Position numbers and translations under genes: made by a program. 5,977 bases of DNA from Thermoproteota archaeon (GTDB lineage Archaea; Thermoproteota; Methanomethylicia; Methanomethylicales; B66-G16), in contig QMQV01000089.1 in the NCBI GenBank assembly GCA_003649085.1, forward strand, positions 1 through 5,977, in the 5' to 3' direction. The notes beneath the pieces were generated by a model that was given only the letters and a program-made list of their open reading frames with translations, was not told the DNA's origin and made no database searches. Of the stretch, positions 5,368-5,977 are shown in pieces. Every line of letters begins with the position of its first letter. Within the stretch, counting starts at the first letter, position 1.

Positions 5368-5904
5368 TCACCACACATGAAAAGATTTAACCCTTATAAG
5401 GGGACCACACGGAACTCTGCTTGAAGCGTCAAGAAAATGTATTGTTAGGAGCTCATTAATTCCTTCTTTAAATGCTATGTTTAAGCCGATGTTTAACTGA
5501 CCTTCAGTTATGAGCGGGACTCCTATTAGTCTCGCGATAGCCGATGCCGCATTTAAAACCTCTCCTTGCTTTGGAGCGGTTATAAAGACAGGTCTTCTCT
5601 TTGTTCTCGTAACTTTAAGTCCCATTTCTCTAGTTAACTTAATACCTTTTAATATCAAGCTAAGCTTTCTTAATAATGAAGAACCAAGAAATTGGTAGAA
5701 ATCGAGTTTTCCTGGATTGCCTTTTGTTGAGCAAACTAATATTACGCAATCTGCATTGTATAAGCGGGCAAGTGAAGCTAAATCCAAAAATGTCTGTTTA
5801 CCTCTTGTTGCATATATGAAAAAGTCTGACGATGCTTCGATGTCTGAGCAAAAACTCCTAATTCTTTGAGATGGGCGATGCGACGTCGTTATTAATACTG
5901 CCAT
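5368..5904 (-). CDS. Brix domain ribosome-biogenesis protein (archaeal Imp4-like)
   Basis: The 178-residue protein is a stand-alone Brix domain, related to eukaryotic Imp4, Brx1, Rpf1 and Rpf2, which act in rRNA processing and ribosome assembly. The N-terminus TTSHRPSQRIRSFCSDI (6-22) corresponds to the conserved T-S-R-x-P-S opening of archaeal members. RGKQTFLDL (34-42) and VCSTKGNPGKLDFY (57-70) match the next conserved blocks. The second half (about 105-178) repeats the alpha/beta pattern, including VFITAPKQGEVLNAA. The ATG at 5902-5904 follows the L37Ae stop by 12 bases with only a weak AGGA as ribosome-binding site, so coupling with the upstream gene is likely. Direct linkage to a ribosomal protein gene fits a role in large-subunit production. 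The archaeal proteins are little characterised biochemically. Confidence 0.9.
   Translation of the reverse strand: MAVLITTSHRPSQRIRSFCSDIEASSDFFIYATRGKQTFLDLASLARLYNADCVILVCSTKGNPGKLDFYQFLGSSLLRKLSLILKGIKLTREMGLKVTRTKRRPVFITAPKQGEVLNAASAIARLIGVPLITEGQLNIGLNIAFKEGINELLTIHFLDASSRVPCGPLIRVKSFHVW
5391..5402 (-). promoter_or_regulatory. Palindromic TATA-like element inside the Brix gene
   Basis: The perfect 12-base palindrome CCCTTATAAGGG contains CTTATAAG, close to the archaeal TATA consensus. On the minus strand its centre is about 34 bases upstream of the preferred pcc1 start. Transcription would then begin near 5370, just upstream of the GGTG of pcc1. It could be an internal promoter for pcc1 and prefoldin beta, or simply reflect the codons for G-P-L-I-R-V. 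Confidence 0.25.
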
Positions 5905-5916
5905 TTAAGTTCCTTT

Positions 5917-5977
5917 TCACTTTATCTTTAGCTCTTCAGGAGCAAACGTCTTGCCCACAACGGTTTGTGGAACATAT
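5917..5977 (-). CDS. rpl37ae: 50S ribosomal protein L37Ae (C-terminal end only)
   Basis: Only the last 19 codons and the TGA (5917-5919) are in the window. They read YVPQTVVGKTFAPEELKIK. This resembles the C-terminal tail of archaeal L37Ae, where GGAY-x-P-x-T-x-x-GK follows the zinc-ribbon Cys residues. The zinc ribbon itself would lie beyond the right edge. L37Ae commonly heads this archaeal cluster, which supports the call. In many euryarchaea rpoP follows L37Ae, but here the Brix gene follows after 12 bases. The assignment rests on a short tail plus context. Confidence 0.7.
   Translation of the reverse strand, partial: YVPQTVVGKTFAPEELKIK

Noticed and set aside
5917..5977. Short C-x5-C-x4-C peptide in another frame at the right edge as a zinc-ribbon RNA polymerase subunit tail
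   Set aside because: Cys spacing and sequence do not fit Rpo12, whereas the adjacent frame gives an L37Ae-like tail.
1..5977. Mobile elements, CRISPR arrays, tRNA or rRNA genes
   Set aside because: No terminal inverted repeats, transposase motifs, regularly spaced repeats or cloverleaf-like segments were seen; nearly all bases lie in recognised genes.

Overview
This window is almost certainly archaeal chromosomal DNA. The right-hand half carries an archaeal information-processing cluster on the minus strand. In transcription order from the right edge it reads: the C-terminus of ribosomal protein L37Ae, a Brix/Imp4-type ribosome-biogenesis protein, the KEOPS subunit Pcc1, prefoldin beta, a small DUF3194-type protein and a DHH/DHHA1 phosphoesterase. 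Gene order, the archaeal L37Ae tail and the protein types suggest a TACK-like archaeon, but a finer assignment cannot be made from the sequence alone. The DNA is moderately AT-rich, densely coding, and uses ATG, GTG and TTG starts. Many starts are preceded by a GGTG or GGAGGTG Shine-Dalgarno element.

Layout, left to right. (1) 1-162, minus: N-terminus of a SIS-domain 6-phospho-3-hexuloisomerase (HxlB type), cut by the window edge. (2) 163-248: short divergent intergenic region with two TATA-like AT-rich elements. (3) 249-977, plus: 5-formyltetrahydrofolate cyclo-ligase family protein. (4) 960-3399, minus: an energy-coupling factor (ECF) transporter module with two ABC ATPases and the EcfT membrane subunit, but no substrate-binding S component. 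EcfT converges on the cyclo-ligase gene with an 18-bp tail-to-tail overlap. (5) about 3400-3457: short gap with a TATA-like box placed for leaderless initiation of the first ATPase. (6) 3458-5977, minus: the information-processing cluster. There is no gene-free stretch longer than about 85 bases, and I saw no RNA gene, mobile element, CRISPR array or long repeat.

The most notable feature is that two genes clearly extend upstream of any ATG, GTG or TTG codon. One is the second ECF ATPase, whose Walker A motif lies upstream of its first conventional start. The other is the DUF3194 gene, whose conserved-looking N-terminus begins immediately after the prefoldin stop in the same frame. Both have a Shine-Dalgarno-like GGAGG at a normal distance from an ACG or ATA codon. 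For the ATPase pair, a run of five T residues at the junction offers another explanation: one added base, or a -1 ribosomal slip, would join the two ATPases into a single tandem-ABC protein. I see no evidence for a wholly new multi-gene system; the remaining content consists of recognisable archaeal families.
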